The notes: generated by a model from the letters alone, not told the origin. Shown: positions 27,819-37,163, numbered from the stretch's first letter. The stretch: 64,000 bases of DNA from Desulfosarcina ovata subsp. ovata (GCF_009689005.1 NZ_AP021879.1:6759501-6823500); one strand, 5' to 3'. Numbers and translations: made by a program.

Positions 27819-29167
27819 GATCCGAAGGCGAGACAATGCATGTGCTGGTGGTGGACGACGAGCCGTCGATCCGGCGCCTGATCGAAAAGGAGCTGGGCGG
27901 CCCGCGGCGGCGGATCACCGCGGTGGGCTCGGCCAAGGAGGCTCAGCAGATCTTCAGCCAGGAGACCTTCGATCTGGTCCTTCTGGACATGCGCCTGCCG
28001 GATGGCAATGGCTTGGAGCTTCTGGCCCAGTTTCAGGATCTGGCTCCGGAGGTTCAGGTGATCATTCTCACCGGCTACGGCGAAGTCGAGAATGCGGTAC
28101 AGGCTATGAAGCTGGGGGCCTATGATTATATCGGCAAACCCTATGCCCTGGAGCGGCTGGACATGGTGATGGAAAAAGCCTTTCAGAGGACCTGCCTGCA
28201 GCGCGAAAACCGGATGCTCCGGCATGCCCGCTCGGCCCAGGTCACCCCCAATCTGGTGGGCCACTCCAGCCTTCTGGAGAATATCCGTTTTCTGATTCGC
28301 AAGGTGGCCCCGGCCCAGGTCCCGGTGCTCATCACCGGCGAAAGCGGTACGGGCAAGAATGTGGTGGCCCGGCAGATTCACGAGCTGAGCGATCGCCGTG
28401 ACCAGCCGCTGATTACCAAGAACTGCGGCACCTTCCAGAAGGACCTGTTGCGCAGCGAGTTGTTCGGCTACCGCAAAGGGGCCTTTACCGGCGCCAACGA
28501 ATCCTATGAGGGGCTGCTTTCCATCGCCCATCGGGGAACCATGTTTCTCGACGAGATCGGCGAACTCTCCTTGGAGGTGCAGAGCGCCCTGTTGCGTGTG
28601 CTCGAAAACAAGACCTTCCGGCGGCTGGGCGAAAAAGAGGAGAAACGGCTGGACGTGCGCTTCATCTGTGCCACCAACCGCAACCTGCAGGCCGAGGTGG
28701 AGGCCGGTCGTTTCAGCGAGGCCATGTACCACCGGCTCAACGTTTTCAATATTTCCATGCCGCCCCTGCGCAACCGCAAGGATGACATCCCGGCGCTCAT
28801 CGAGCACTTTCTCGGTCGGCTGCGGCCGGGCGAACGCATGGCCCGCATTACCGATCGTGCCCTGCAGTGCCTGATGGCTTACGACTGGCCGGGCAATATC
28901 CGTGAACTGCAGAACGTGCTCGAACGCGGGCTGATCCTGGCGGAGGACGACCTGATCACCACCCGGTCGCTGCCCCAGGAACTGACCGGCCAGGCGGTTG
29001 TCGAGACAACGGTCGACCGGCCCTTCCTGCCGCTCAAAGCGGTCGAACGGCAGCATATCCTGGCCGTTTTACAATACGTCGACGGAAGCCGGACCCGCGC
29101 GGCGGAGATTCTCGGCATCGGCCGCAAAACCCTCTATCGCAAACTCCAGCAGCTTTCCCTCCCCTGA
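27815..29167 (+). CDS. NtrC-family sigma-54 response regulator
   Basis: The 450-residue protein has a receiver (Asp in LVLLDMRLPDG, Lys in IGKPY), an AAA+ domain with Walker A GESGTGKN, the sigma-54 contact loop GAFTGA, Walker B MFLDEIGEL, and a C-terminal Fis-type helix-turn-helix (AAEILGIGRKTLYRKLQQL). ATG 27815 overlaps the kinase stop; ATG 27836 is also possible. It should activate sigma-54 promoters upon phosphorylation by the adjoining kinase. Candidate -24/-12 elements lie before both Fe-ADH genes and possibly the acyl-CoA dehydrogenase, so it may govern the whole alcohol oxidation block. Confidence 0.95.
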
Positions 29168-29241
29168 TTTTGCCCGATTATCGAGAACATTCTTTTCCCT
29201 GTCAGAACAAGCTTGACATTTGTGGTCCGAGTCGGGAATTA

Positions 29242-29257
29242 TGGCTGGGTTATAGCT
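29242..29257 (+). promoter_or_regulatory. Weak sigma-54 promoter candidate before acyl-CoA dehydrogenase gene
   Basis: TGGCTG-N5-TAGCT keeps GG-N10-GC spacing, but the -12 box departs from TTGC. It would give a leader of about 75 bases to ATG 29342. Confidence 0.3.
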
Positions 29258-29341
29258 TCCCGGTAACTTGTTGTCCCGTTACCAGAGGGCTCGCCATTGT
29301 GGCCCTAACTAAAACACAATCAAAAGGACGATGGGGGATGT

Positions 29342-31156
29342 ATGGCACAGACAATCGTTGACCGCAGGGACGTAGATTTTGTTCTACATGAACAACTGGG
29401 TGTGGATACGCTGAGCAAGCACGAAAAGTTTGCCGATTTCAACCGCAAGACCATCGACCTGATTGTATCCGAGGCCCGCAATTTTGCTATCAAGGAGATG
29501 GCGCCGGCTTCAAAAATCGGTGATGAGGAGGGCTGCCGTTTTGAAAACGGCAAGGTCAGCGTTCCCGGTGCCTTCCAGCGGGTTTGGGAGCTTTTTGCTG
29601 AAGGCGAATGGATCGCGCCTACCGACGACCCTGAATCCGGCGGGCAGGGAATGCCGCATACGGTGGCCCTGGCGGCGCGGAACTATTTTCACGGGGCTAA
29701 TTTCCCCTTCATGATGATCGTCCTGCTGTCCCACGGCGCCGGCAAGCTGGTCGAAAAGTTCGGCACCGACCTGCAGAAAAAACTGTTTCTGAAAAAGATG
29801 TACGGCGGCGAGTGGGGCGGGAGCATGATGCTCACCGAAGCCGAGGCGGGGTCGGATGTGGGCGCGCTGACCACCACGGCGGTGAAAAACGAGGACGGCA
29901 CCTACTCCATCAGCGGCAGCAAGCTTTTTATCACCGCTGGTGATCAGGACCTGACCGATAACATCATCCATCCGGTGCTGGCGCGCATTGAAGGCGCACC
30001 GGCCGGAACCGCCGGCATTTCCCTCTTTCTGGCGCCCAAAATCTGGGTCAACGACGACGGCAGCCTGGGCGAGCCCAACGATATCGTCTGCACCGGCATC
30101 GAAGAGAAGATGGGGATTCATGGCAGCCCTACTTGCTCCATGACCCTGGGTGGCAAGGGGCAGTGCCGCGGGATGCTGCTCGGCGAGGCCAACAAGGGCA
30201 TGCGGGCCATGTTCGTGATGATGAACGAGGCCCGGCTGGATGTGGGCATGCAGGGTGTCGCCTGTGCATCGGCCTCCTACCTCAACGCCCTGAATTACGC
30301 CCGTGAACGGGTCCAGGGCCGCTCGCTGGATGCCAAGAGCAAGGATGCCCCCGGCGTGCCCATCATCAACCACCCGGATGTGCGTCGTATGCTGATGAAC
30401 ATGAAGGTTTACAGCGAGGCCGGCCGCAGCCTGCTGTTTTTCATCGGCCATTGCGAGGATCTGTGCCGCGTCAGTGACGATCCCGAGGAACAAGCCCGTT
30501 TGCAGCAGCTGATCGGTGTGCTGATTCCCATCGCCAAAGGGTACATCACCGACCGCGCCTTTGATGTATGCAGCCTGGGTGTCCAGGTTTACGGCGGGTA
30601 CGGTTACACCCGTGAGTATCCCCAGGAGCAGTACCTGCGTGATCTCAAGATCACCCATATCTACGAAGGCAGCAACGGCATCCAATCCATGGACCTGGTG
30701 GGTCGCAAGCTGGCCATGGACAAGGGCGCGGGTTATGATCATATGCTTGACCAGATCCGGAAGACGGTTGCCGATGCCAAGGCCATATCGGCCCTGGCCC
30801 CCCTGGCCGACGACCTGGCCGCCACGCTGGAAAAACTGAAAGCGACCGCCGATTCTATCCGCAGCCTGGCCATGTCGGAAAAGATGCTCGACGCCTATTG
30901 CCATTCCTACGCCTTCATGAACGCCACCGGCGATGCGGTGATGGCCTGGATGCTGCTGTGGCGGGCGGCCGTGGCCGCCCAGAAGCTGGAAAAGGGTGGC
31001 AAGAAGAAAGACAAGGCGTTCTACGAGGGCCAGATTGCCGGCGCCCGTTTTTTCATCCGTACCTTACTGCCCAAGGCTCATGGGGAGATGGCGGCCATCC
31101 AGAAGGCCGACGGCGTTGCCATGGAAATCGCCGACGAGGCGTTCGGCGGCAAGTAG
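29342..31156 (+). CDS. Acyl-CoA dehydrogenase, long (about 600-residue) subfamily
   Basis: This 604-residue flavoprotein has the ACAD core: MMLTEAEAGSDVGAL (FAD/substrate loop), an ITAGDQD stretch, and the catalytic segment THIYEGSNGIQSMDL, with Glu about residue 440. N-terminal and C-terminal extensions make it longer than the 380-residue classical enzymes and similar to the DmdC/AidB-like long subgroup. It oxidises an acyl-CoA to an enoyl-CoA and passes electrons to an electron-transfer flavoprotein. It lies just after the alcohol/aldehyde operon; acids from alcohol oxidation could be degraded further here after CoA activation. Exact substrate unknown. Confidence 0.92.
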   Translation: MAQTIVDRRDVDFVLHEQLGVDTLSKHEKFADFNRKTIDLIVSEARNFAIKEMAPASKIGDEEGCRFENGKVSVPGAFQRVWELFAEGEWIAPTDDPESGGQGMPHTVALAARNYFHGANFPFMMIVLLSHGAGKLVEKFGTDLQKKLFLKKMYGGEWGGSMMLTEAEAGSDVGALTTTAVKNEDGTYSISGSKLFITAGDQDLTDNIIHPVLARIEGAPAGTAGISLFLAPKIWVNDDGSLGEPNDIVCTGIEEKMGIHGSPTCSMTLGGKGQCRGMLLGEANKGMRAMFVMMNEARLDVGMQGVACASASYLNALNYARERVQGRSLDAKSKDAPGVPIINHPDVRRMLMNMKVYSEAGRSLLFFIGHCEDLCRVSDDPEEQARLQQLIGVLIPIAKGYITDRAFDVCSLGVQVYGGYGYTREYPQEQYLRDLKITHIYEGSNGIQSMDLVGRKLAMDKGAGYDHMLDQIRKTVADAKAISALAPLADDLAATLEKLKATADSIRSLAMSEKMLDAYCHSYAFMNATGDAVMAWMLLWRAAVAAQKLEKGGKKKDKAFYEGQIAGARFFIRTLLPKAHGEMAAIQKADGVAMEIADEAFGGK

Positions 31157-31217
31157 GTCCCTTTTTGGTCTGATGATATGTACCGGATTTTTTCCCGGCT
31201 GGCTCCCATGCTTGTGG

Positions 31218-31482
31218 ATGGGCGCCAGCCGGGTGTTCCGGGCGACTTCCCAATGCCTATCCTTCCTGTTTTCAAGGCGCCATCTCCCTGTCTGAAAAGA
31301 CCGGCAAGAAGTTTGTCCATCCCGTCAGCGGCCATTTTCTCGCCGGGGCAAGGCAAGACAAGGTGACGATCTGGGTAGAGTATGCCCCCCGGGAAGATGG
31401 TTTCGACATCTACAACGCCTACCAGTACCGCCTCGAAATCTTCGCCTGGGACCTGAAGACCGGCAACACCCGTGGCGATTGA
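31218..31482 (+). pseudogene. Possible C-terminal remnant of an unidentified gene
   Basis: An open frame without a good start runs to TGA at 31480-31482. Its last 60 or so codons look like real protein (for example GKKFVHPVSGHFLAG, VTIWVEYAP, IYNAYQYRLEIF) with normal GC-rich third positions. No ATG with ribosome site is present upstream; a GTG at 31363 would give only 39 residues. I read it as the tail of a degraded gene preceding the redox-protein cluster. I do not recognise the family. Confidence 0.4.
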
Positions 31483-31531
31483 GAGGTTTGTTACAAAGCC
31501 TTGCTTGTACCTTCAACCCCAACGGTGAGAA

Positions 31532-31750
31532 ATGTCAAATACTCCTGATCATATCAAACCCGAAGACCTTGTCTGGAAATGCTTCCGTTGTGACAAGCCG
31601 CTGGTCGTGGACGCGATCCTGGCGGTGTACCTGGGGAACAATATCACCACCCAACTGCCCCAATGCCCGTCTTGTCACAATGTCCTCGTCTCCGAGGAAC
31701 TGGCCGTCGGCAAGATCGCCGAAGTGGAAAAACTGCTCGAAAACAAGTAA
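31532..31750 (+). CDS. Small zinc-ribbon redox-type protein (DVU_1557-like)
   Basis: The 72-residue protein has two CxxC pairs (CFRC about residue 17; CPSC about residue 45), typical of a rubredoxin/zinc-ribbon knuckle. Length, motif spacing and the downstream order (methyltransferase, C-GCAxxG-C-C protein, radical SAM, CoA ligase) match the Desulfovibrio vulgaris DVU_1557 to DVU_1553 group as I recall it. Metal could be Zn or Fe. It starts a tight operon: the next gene begins seven bases after its stop. The cluster's biological task is not established to my knowledge. Confidence 0.75.
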   Translation: MSNTPDHIKPEDLVWKCFRCDKPLVVDAILAVYLGNNITTQLPQCPSCHNVLVSEELAVGKIAEVEKLLENK

Positions 31751-31756
31751 CCTCGA

Positions 31757-32479
31757 ATGTCGATCGCCGCCTATCTCTCCCCAGAAATGCAGCGCGCCGC
31801 CGGTGGTACCCTGCGGCCGGGCGGGTTGGCCCTCACCGACCGGGCGATGGCCGTTTGCCGGTTTGCTCCGGGGTCGCATCTCCTGGACCTCGGTTGCGGG
31901 CCGGGCGCAACGCTCCGCCATCTGAGCGAGGTGCATGCCATGCGCACCTGGGGGATTGACCGCTCGTTTCAAATGCTTGCCGATGCAGCCCGCCGCGACC
32001 CGCATGCCGGTCGGCTCGTGCAGGCCAGCGGCATGGGCATCCCCTTTGCCGACCGGTGCTTGGACGGCGTTTTTTGCGAGTGCGTGCTCTCCCTGATGCC
32101 CGATCCGCTTGAGGTGCTGGGAGAGTGCCATCGCATCCTGCGCCCGGCGGGGCGCCTGGTGGTCAGCGATCTCTACCTTCGCCGGCCTGAGCCCCAGGGA
32201 ATCCCGATGGCGATTCCGGGAAGCAGTTGCCTGGCCGGGGCACGGGATAAAACCGCGTTGCTCCGGATGGCCCGGGACGCCGGGTTCACGATCCGGCTCT
32301 GGGAAGACCACACCCCTTACCTGACCCAACTGGCGGTCAACATGGTTTTCTCGCAAGGCTCCATGGACTGGTTCTGGAACTTCATGGGCGATGGCCCTGA
32401 AATCAGAAAAGCGGCCTGTCGCTCCAAACCGGGCTATTTTCTCATGGTCGTGATCAAAGGAAGTAATACCGATGGATGA
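31757..32479 (+). CDS. SAM-dependent methyltransferase (DVU_1556-like)
   Basis: A class I methyltransferase of 240 residues: motif I LLDLGCGPGATLRHL (about residue 42), acidic loop GIDRSFQML, motif near FCECVLSLMPDP, and RILRPAGRLVVSDLYL. The substrate is unknown. The gene overlaps the following C-GCAxxG-C-C gene by eight bases, so the proteins are translated together. In this cluster type the methyltransferase accompanies a radical SAM enzyme and a CoA ligase, suggesting joint modification of a small molecule or peptide; this is inference. Confidence 0.85.
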   Translation: MSIAAYLSPEMQRAAGGTLRPGGLALTDRAMAVCRFAPGSHLLDLGCGPGATLRHLSEVHAMRTWGIDRSFQMLADAARRDPHAGRLVQASGMGIPFADRCLDGVFCECVLSLMPDPLEVLGECHRILRPAGRLVVSDLYLRRPEPQGIPMAIPGSSCLAGARDKTALLRMARDAGFTIRLWEDHTPYLTQLAVNMVFSQGSMDWFWNFMGDGPEIRKAACRSKPGYFLMVVIKGSNTDG

Positions 32480-32909
32480 CACGTTGATGCAAATGCTGCG
32501 TTATGCTGCCAAGGGATATGCCTGCAGCCAGATCATGGCCCTCTTGACCCTGGACCGGTGCAAGGCCTCGAATCCGGGTTTCGTGCGCGCTATGGCTGGG
32601 TTGGCCTACGGTTGCGGCAACGGCGCGGCCACCTGCGGCCTTTTGACCGGTGCCTGCTGCGTGATCGGCTATTTCGCCGGCAAGGGCACCGATGATGAGG
32701 CGGGCAGCGAAGAGCTGATGCTGATGCTTGAAACGATGAACGACTGGTTCCAGGGGCAGATCGGCGAGCGACATGGCGGGATCACCTGCCAGGCCATTGT
32801 CGGCGAGGCCGGGCCGGAGGCATCGCGGAGCATCTGCGGCGGCATTCTCGCCGAAACCTATGCCCAAACCGTGAAAATTCTTACCGACCATGACATCCAT
32901 CCCCAATAG
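32472..32909 (+). CDS. C-GCAxxG-C-C family protein (DVU_1555-like)
   Basis: The 145-residue protein carries the family Cys arrangement: an N-terminal Cys in YACSQI, then GCGNGAATCG, ACC a few residues on, and a later Cys pair (TCQAI, SICGG). C-GCAxxG-C-C proteins are thought to bind metal or act in redox chemistry, often beside molybdenum or tungsten enzymes. Here the central motif has the form YGCGNGAATCG. It overlaps both neighbours in the cluster. Confidence 0.85.
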   Translation: MDDTLMQMLRYAAKGYACSQIMALLTLDRCKASNPGFVRAMAGLAYGCGNGAATCGLLTGACCVIGYFAGKGTDDEAGSEELMLMLETMNDWFQGQIGERHGGITCQAIVGEAGPEASRSICGGILAETYAQTVKILTDHDIHPQ

Positions 32910-34305
32910 GCCGAGCGATCCGTCCGATCACCTGGTGGGGCATACTTTGAGCCTCTGCCCGGTGTGCCTGGCGCGCATCGACGCGGTGCGGCGGGAAATC
33001 GATGGCGTGGTGTGGCTGCAGAAGCATTGTCCCGAGCATGGGGATTTCTCGACGCCCGTTTGGCGCGGCCGTCCGTCCTGGGGTGAATGGCAGCGTCCCA
33101 AACAGCCGGCAACGCCCGTCGCGGATCGACCGCTTCCGGACAAAGGGTGTCCCTTCGATTGCGGTTTGTGCCGCAACCACCGCCAACGATCATGCACCGT
33201 TATCATTGACGTTACCCAGCGCTGCAATCTGGTCTGCCCGGTCTGTTTTGCCCGATCCAACCCCGCCGGGCCGGACGATCCGGGCCTGGATGAACTGGAG
33301 CGGCGCTTTGCATCGGTTGCCCAAATCAGTCCGGGGAGTAACATTCAACTCTCGGGCGGCGAACCCACCCTGCGCGACGACCTGCCCCATATCGTCGCCA
33401 TGGGCAGGCGGGCCGGGTTCGGCTTCATTCAGCTCAACACCAACGGCATTCGCCTGGCCCGGGACGAGGTGTTCCTGAAGCGCCTGGCCGATGCCGGCCT
33501 GGACTCGGTCTTTCTTCAATTTGACGGCACCCGGGATGCGATCTATCGACAATTGCGCGGTCGGGCGCTTCTGGACGAAAAACTGGCCACGATCGATGCA
33601 TGCGCGGCCCTGAACCTGGGGGTGGTGCTGGTGGCGACCGTGGTTCCCGGAATCAATGACGGCGATCTTGGCGCCATCCTGAAACTGGGCGTCGAGAAAA
33701 CCCCGGCTGTGCGTGGTGTGCACTTTCAGCCGATCAGTTACTTCGGACGCTTTCCCGAACCGCCGGAGCTGAAAGACCGCATCACCCTGCCCGAGTTGAT
33801 GCGTGCCATCGAGATTCAGACCGATGGCGCCTTCCCGGTCAAACAATTCAGCCCGCCCGGGTGTGAAAACGCCATGTGCTCGTTTTCCTCCAAGTTCATG
33901 GTTCAGCCCGATCTTTCGGTACGCCCGCTGCTGCCAGTCTGGCAGGGCTGCTGCGGAACGCCGGAGACCTTCGAGGAGGGTGCCCGCAGGAGTATTTCCC
34001 AGACCGCCCGGCAATGGTCCGGCGTTCCCCGGGACCATCTGGCCATGGAATCAGAAGCCGATTCTGTCCCGGCGGTGGCCACGCCCGTGGGAAAAGATAA
34101 TGTTATGGACCTGGATCAATTCCTCCGCCAGGTGCGCACCCGAACGCTGGCGGTCTCCGCCATGGCCTTTCAGGACGCCTGGACGCTGGATTTGGAGCGG
34201 GTGCAGGAGTGCTGCATCCATGTCGCCGACGAAAAGGGTCGCTTGATTCCATTCTGTCTGTATAATTTAACCAGTATTTCAGGAAAGGGGCTTTACCGAC
34301 CATGA
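32890..34305 (+). CDS. Radical SAM protein of the DVU_1554/TrsS type
   Basis: The 471-residue protein has an N-terminal Cys-rich region (LCPVCLARI, HCPEHG, GCPFDCGLC) and the radical SAM cluster motif CNLVCPVC at about residue 113-120, followed by LSGGEPTLRDDLP and the usual barrel motifs (LNTNGIRLA, LQFDGT). A Cys-containing C-terminal part ends RLIPFCLYNLTS. This resembles proteins called TrsS in some annotation sets, where certain homologues are selenoproteins; I saw no in-frame TGA that needs to be read through here. It overlaps both flanking genes. The auxiliary cysteines suggest extra Fe-S clusters. Substrate unknown. Confidence 0.85.
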   Translation: MTSIPNRPSDPSDHLVGHTLSLCPVCLARIDAVRREIDGVVWLQKHCPEHGDFSTPVWRGRPSWGEWQRPKQPATPVADRPLPDKGCPFDCGLCRNHRQRSCTVIIDVTQRCNLVCPVCFARSNPAGPDDPGLDELERRFASVAQISPGSNIQLSGGEPTLRDDLPHIVAMGRRAGFGFIQLNTNGIRLARDEVFLKRLADAGLDSVFLQFDGTRDAIYRQLRGRALLDEKLATIDACAALNLGVVLVATVVPGINDGDLGAILKLGVEKTPAVRGVHFQPISYFGRFPEPPELKDRITLPELMRAIEIQTDGAFPVKQFSPPGCENAMCSFSSKFMVQPDLSVRPLLPVWQGCCGTPETFEEGARRSISQTARQWSGVPRDHLAMESEADSVPAVATPVGKDNVMDLDQFLRQVRTRTLAVSAMAFQDAWTLDLERVQECCIHVADEKGRLIPFCLYNLTSISGKGLYRP

Positions 34306-35612
34306 CGGCCATCATTCCCACCCGGTTGGAAAACTGGCTTCGCAACCGTCTTGCACCGCAGCCGTTATCGCTCGACACCCTGGCGGCATTCCAACTGGCA
34401 GAGCTCAACCAGACATTGGCACATGTGCGCGAAAACAGCCCCTTTTACCGGGAGCGGTTCAAGAATCTTCCGAACCGCCCGTTGACCGATCTGGCCCAAT
34501 TGGCCGATTTTCCGATGATGACGGCCGACGACCTGCGCCGGCACCACCTGGACATGCTCTGTGTGTCCCACGGCCAGGTGAGCCGGGTGGTCACCATGCA
34601 GACCTCCGGCACCACGGCCGCGCCCAAACGGCTCTACTTTTCCGAGGCCGATCTGGAACGCAACATCGATTTTTTCCACCATGGACTGACCTGCATGACC
34701 GATCCCGGGCAAACCCTTTTGATCATGCTTCCCGGCCATTCGCCGGACAGCGCTGCCGATCAATTGCAACGGGCCGCCGCGCGCGTTCCCCTGGAGGCGC
34801 ACATCCACTGGCCGGTTTTGGATCTGGAGCGACTGATCGAGGAGATCGAGGAAAAACGGATCGACTGCCTGGCTGGAGCGCCATCTCAGATCTTCGCCCT
34901 TTGCCGCCATGCCGAGGATGCCGGACGACTGCCTCCCAATTCCATTAAAAGTGTGCTGCTGACCACCGATTATGTCCCCCGGGCCGCTGCGGATGGTATC
35001 CGCCGAAGCTGGGGGTGCCGGGTGTTCGAGCATTACGGCATGTCGGAAATGGGCTTGGGCGGTGCGATGGCCTGTGACGCCCACCAAGGCTATCACCTGC
35101 GGGAAGCGGACCTGCTGGTGGAGGTTGTCGATCCCGATGATGGAACCCCCTTGCCGCCAGGTGTCGAGGGGGAGGTGGTCTTTACCACGCTGGCCCGGCA
35201 GGCCATGCCCCTGATCCGTTACCGCACCGGCGACCGGGCCGCCTGGCTGGAAGGCCCTTGCGCCTGCGGCAGTATCCTGCGCCGCTTGGGCCGGGTACGC
35301 GGTCGCATCGCCGATCTCGCTTCGGAGCGGACGCGTCTGTCCATGCCGCAGTTGGACGAGGCGATTCTTTCTCTGCCGGGGGTTTACTCGTTTCAGGCGG
35401 TTCTTGAAAAAACCGGGGAAAACACGGTACTATCGTTGAATCTTTACTGCAGGGAGCAGCATTCGGCGACTTTGAAAGACGGTGTGCACGCGGCGGTGGC
35501 CCGTTTATTGGAAAGCGGTACTGGCGGGGGGCCTGCCATCCGCATCCACACCCACCCACCGGATGTTTTGCGCTGGGACAGTACCGGCATGATCAAACGC
35601 ACCATCGGGTAG
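34302..35612 (+). CDS. PaaK-like AMP-dependent CoA ligase (DVU_1553-like)
   Basis: The 436-residue protein belongs to the adenylate-forming family in its short PaaK-like form: P-loop TSGTTAAPKRLY (about residue 102), the motif HYGMSEMGLGG, and RTGDRAAW followed by GRVRGR. A CACG pair sits just before the GR(V/I) region, as in PaaK-like enzymes. It would activate a carboxylic acid to acyl-CoA through acyl-AMP, or transfer an acyl group. It ends the five-gene cluster, overlapping the radical SAM gene by four bases. The nucleotidyltransferase gene that I recall in the Desulfovibrio cluster is absent here. Confidence 0.85.
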   Translation: MTAIIPTRLENWLRNRLAPQPLSLDTLAAFQLAELNQTLAHVRENSPFYRERFKNLPNRPLTDLAQLADFPMMTADDLRRHHLDMLCVSHGQVSRVVTMQTSGTTAAPKRLYFSEADLERNIDFFHHGLTCMTDPGQTLLIMLPGHSPDSAADQLQRAAARVPLEAHIHWPVLDLERLIEEIEEKRIDCLAGAPSQIFALCRHAEDAGRLPPNSIKSVLLTTDYVPRAAADGIRRSWGCRVFEHYGMSEMGLGGAMACDAHQGYHLREADLLVEVVDPDDGTPLPPGVEGEVVFTTLARQAMPLIRYRTGDRAAWLEGPCACGSILRRLGRVRGRIADLASERTRLSMPQLDEAILSLPGVYSFQAVLEKTGENTVLSLNLYCREQHSATLKDGVHAAVARLLESGTGGGPAIRIHTHPPDVLRWDSTGMIKRTIG

Positions 35613-35685
35613 CGGGATTTAGAGGGGCTTTTCAAACAAGACGGCCTTTGGATGATCAAGGGCCCAACGATCAGGAGGCACCGGC

Positions 35686-35997
35686 ATGATCACGATTCTT
35701 TTTAGTGTCAGAGTGGTAGACGGCAAGGTTGAGGCGTTTCGCGAATTTGCCGAGCAGGCCACGCCATTGTCACGCGCGGACGATGGTTGTCTCGGGTATG
35801 TATTCCATCAGCAAAAGGACGATCCGAGAAACTTCGTCCTTCGTGAACAGTGGCGAGACAAGGAAGCCTTGGCCGAACATATCAAGCACCTGATTGCGGT
35901 ATTTGGTCCCCCGAAACCAGGTGAGCAGCTCCCCGCTTCGATGACGGCGCTCTGCGAGTCATTCGACCTGAAGTTCTACAACGTGATTGGCGACTGA
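35686..35997 (+). CDS. Antibiotic-biosynthesis-monooxygenase (ABM) domain protein
   Basis: This 103-residue protein has the dimeric ferredoxin-like ABM fold: ITILFSVRVVDGKVEAF, LGYVFHQQKDDPRNFVLREQWRDKEALAEH, and a closing beta strand. ATG 35686 is preceded by AGGAGG. ABM proteins include heme- and quinol-oxygenases and many proteins of unknown activity, such as YgiN. It is a single gene unit, 73 bases after the CoA ligase cluster. Confidence 0.85.
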   Translation: MITILFSVRVVDGKVEAFREFAEQATPLSRADDGCLGYVFHQQKDDPRNFVLREQWRDKEALAEHIKHLIAVFGPPKPGEQLPASMTALCESFDLKFYNVIGD

Positions 35998-36149
35998 CGA
36001 TCCATCCTGGAGCCACGAAACGGCCCGGGCGCGGCAAGATAAATGAAAAAACGCAGGGTAACCGCATTTAGAGCCCGGATTAGAAAAATCTGGTCGCAGG
36101 TATGGCCAGCTCTTACAGAAAACGGTGTAGAACCAAACGATTGGCACGC

Positions 36150-36171
36150 GTAGGAGCGGGCCGTGCCCGCG
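36150..36171. repeat. REP-like short hairpin
   Basis: GTAGGAGCGGGCCGTGCCCGCG contains GCGGGC and GCCCGC arms and resembles the REP sequences (GTAGGAGCGGGC...GCCCGCG) known from pseudomonads and others. It lies in the 310-base gap between the ABM and DUF2914 genes. No gene is seen there. Confidence 0.5.
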
Positions 36172-36197
36172 AAAAAATAAAAATCAATCCAAATACG

Positions 36198-36222
36198 GTC
36201 ACCCTGTAAAAAAACGGGTGAC
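36198..36222 (+). terminator. Stem-loop, possible terminator or leader element
   Basis: GTCACCC and GGGTGAC form a perfect 7-bp stem around an A-rich 11-base loop, about 85 bases before the DUF2914 gene. It lacks a strong T-run, so its role as a terminator for the ABM gene is uncertain. Confidence 0.35.
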
Positions 36223-36307
36223 GTCTTGAAAATGGGGAGTAAATCCTTTAAAATAAAAAACTTTTTTATTGCATTGAATTTTTTGCCGTGAAAGCAGGGT
36301 CCGTCCG

Positions 36308-37117
36308 ATGACCAGAGAAACGATCGAAACCCATGATCAGGTTCTCCTGAAAAAAATAAGAGATATTGTCGATCGTAAAGAAAAGAAAATAGAGGTGGTC
36401 CGACCGCTCTGGAAATCCCCCAAAATCTGGCTGCCGGCAATCGCTTTGGCCGTGGTCATTGCCGGATTGACAATTTTCGAAAGGGAGCCGTCCCGCCGCC
36501 GGTTGCCGCCGTCATCGGTTGCCGCCGGTATTGATCGTGACCTCTCCCAGCTCGCGCCGGCGCCGGCCGTGCCGACCCCGGCCACCCGGGTGGCGCCGGT
36601 TGCCCCGTCCGCCGGGCCCGAGGAAACCGCCGCTGCCCCAACCCCGACCTCCGGTGATTCCGTCGATACCGTGCCGGTTGAGGAGAGTAAGGTGGTTCCG
36701 TCTGAGGTGGATACGCCCACCAATCGTGAAACAACAACCATACCGGCTTCCCATCCAGGGGCGCTGGACACGGACCGCCGGCCGTCCCCCGTCCGGATTG
36801 CCGCGCTGGCCACCTGCACCGACGTGCTAAACCGGCAGTGCGTATCTCCGCAAAACACGTTTTCCCTCAACGATGGATCCATGCCGGTGGTCTGGATGAA
36901 TGTGCTGTCCGACGCCCAGCCCTTTACCCTGACCCATGTTTACTTCCATGATGGCGAAAAGTATTCCGAGATCCCGTTGGCCATCCGTTTTCCCCGAATG
37001 CGGACATGGAGCCGTGTCACCTTGAGGCGGCCGAGTCAGGCGGGGCGCTGGCGGGTCGAGGTGATGACCGAGGCGGGTGAGACAATTGGTCAGATTGAAT
37101 TCACCGTGGTTCCCTGA
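36308..37117 (+). CDS. Membrane-anchored DUF2914 protein
   Basis: The 269-residue protein has a basic cytoplasmic N-terminus, one membrane helix (about residues 41-58), a Pro/Ala/Thr-rich linker (about 65-155) and a C-terminal DUF2914 domain (about 165-268). That domain has the recognisable pattern VWMNVLSD...THVYFHDGEKYSEIPLAI, WSRVTLRR, GRWRVEVMTEAGE. DUF2914 is usually periplasmic in such proteins and its function is not known. It stands alone between the ABM gene and a convergent universal stress protein gene. Confidence 0.85.
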   Translation: MTRETIETHDQVLLKKIRDIVDRKEKKIEVVRPLWKSPKIWLPAIALAVVIAGLTIFEREPSRRRLPPSSVAAGIDRDLSQLAPAPAVPTPATRVAPVAPSAGPEETAAAPTPTSGDSVDTVPVEESKVVPSEVDTPTNRETTTIPASHPGALDTDRRPSPVRIAALATCTDVLNRQCVSPQNTFSLNDGSMPVVWMNVLSDAQPFTLTHVYFHDGEKYSEIPLAIRFPRMRTWSRVTLRRPSQAGRWRVEVMTEAGETIGQIEFTVVP

Positions 37118-37163
37118 CTCAAAGCACTTCGCTATGCGTAGGGTGTAAAGGGGCGTAGGGTCA

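Noticed and set aside
29255..29305. Inverted repeat GGTAAC/GTTACC before the acyl-CoA dehydrogenase as a terminator
   Set aside because: Only six base pairs and no T-run; too weak to call.
32890..34305. Selenocysteine TGA in the radical SAM gene
   Set aside because: The frame is complete with cysteines and no in-frame TGA requires readthrough, although relatives can be selenoproteins.
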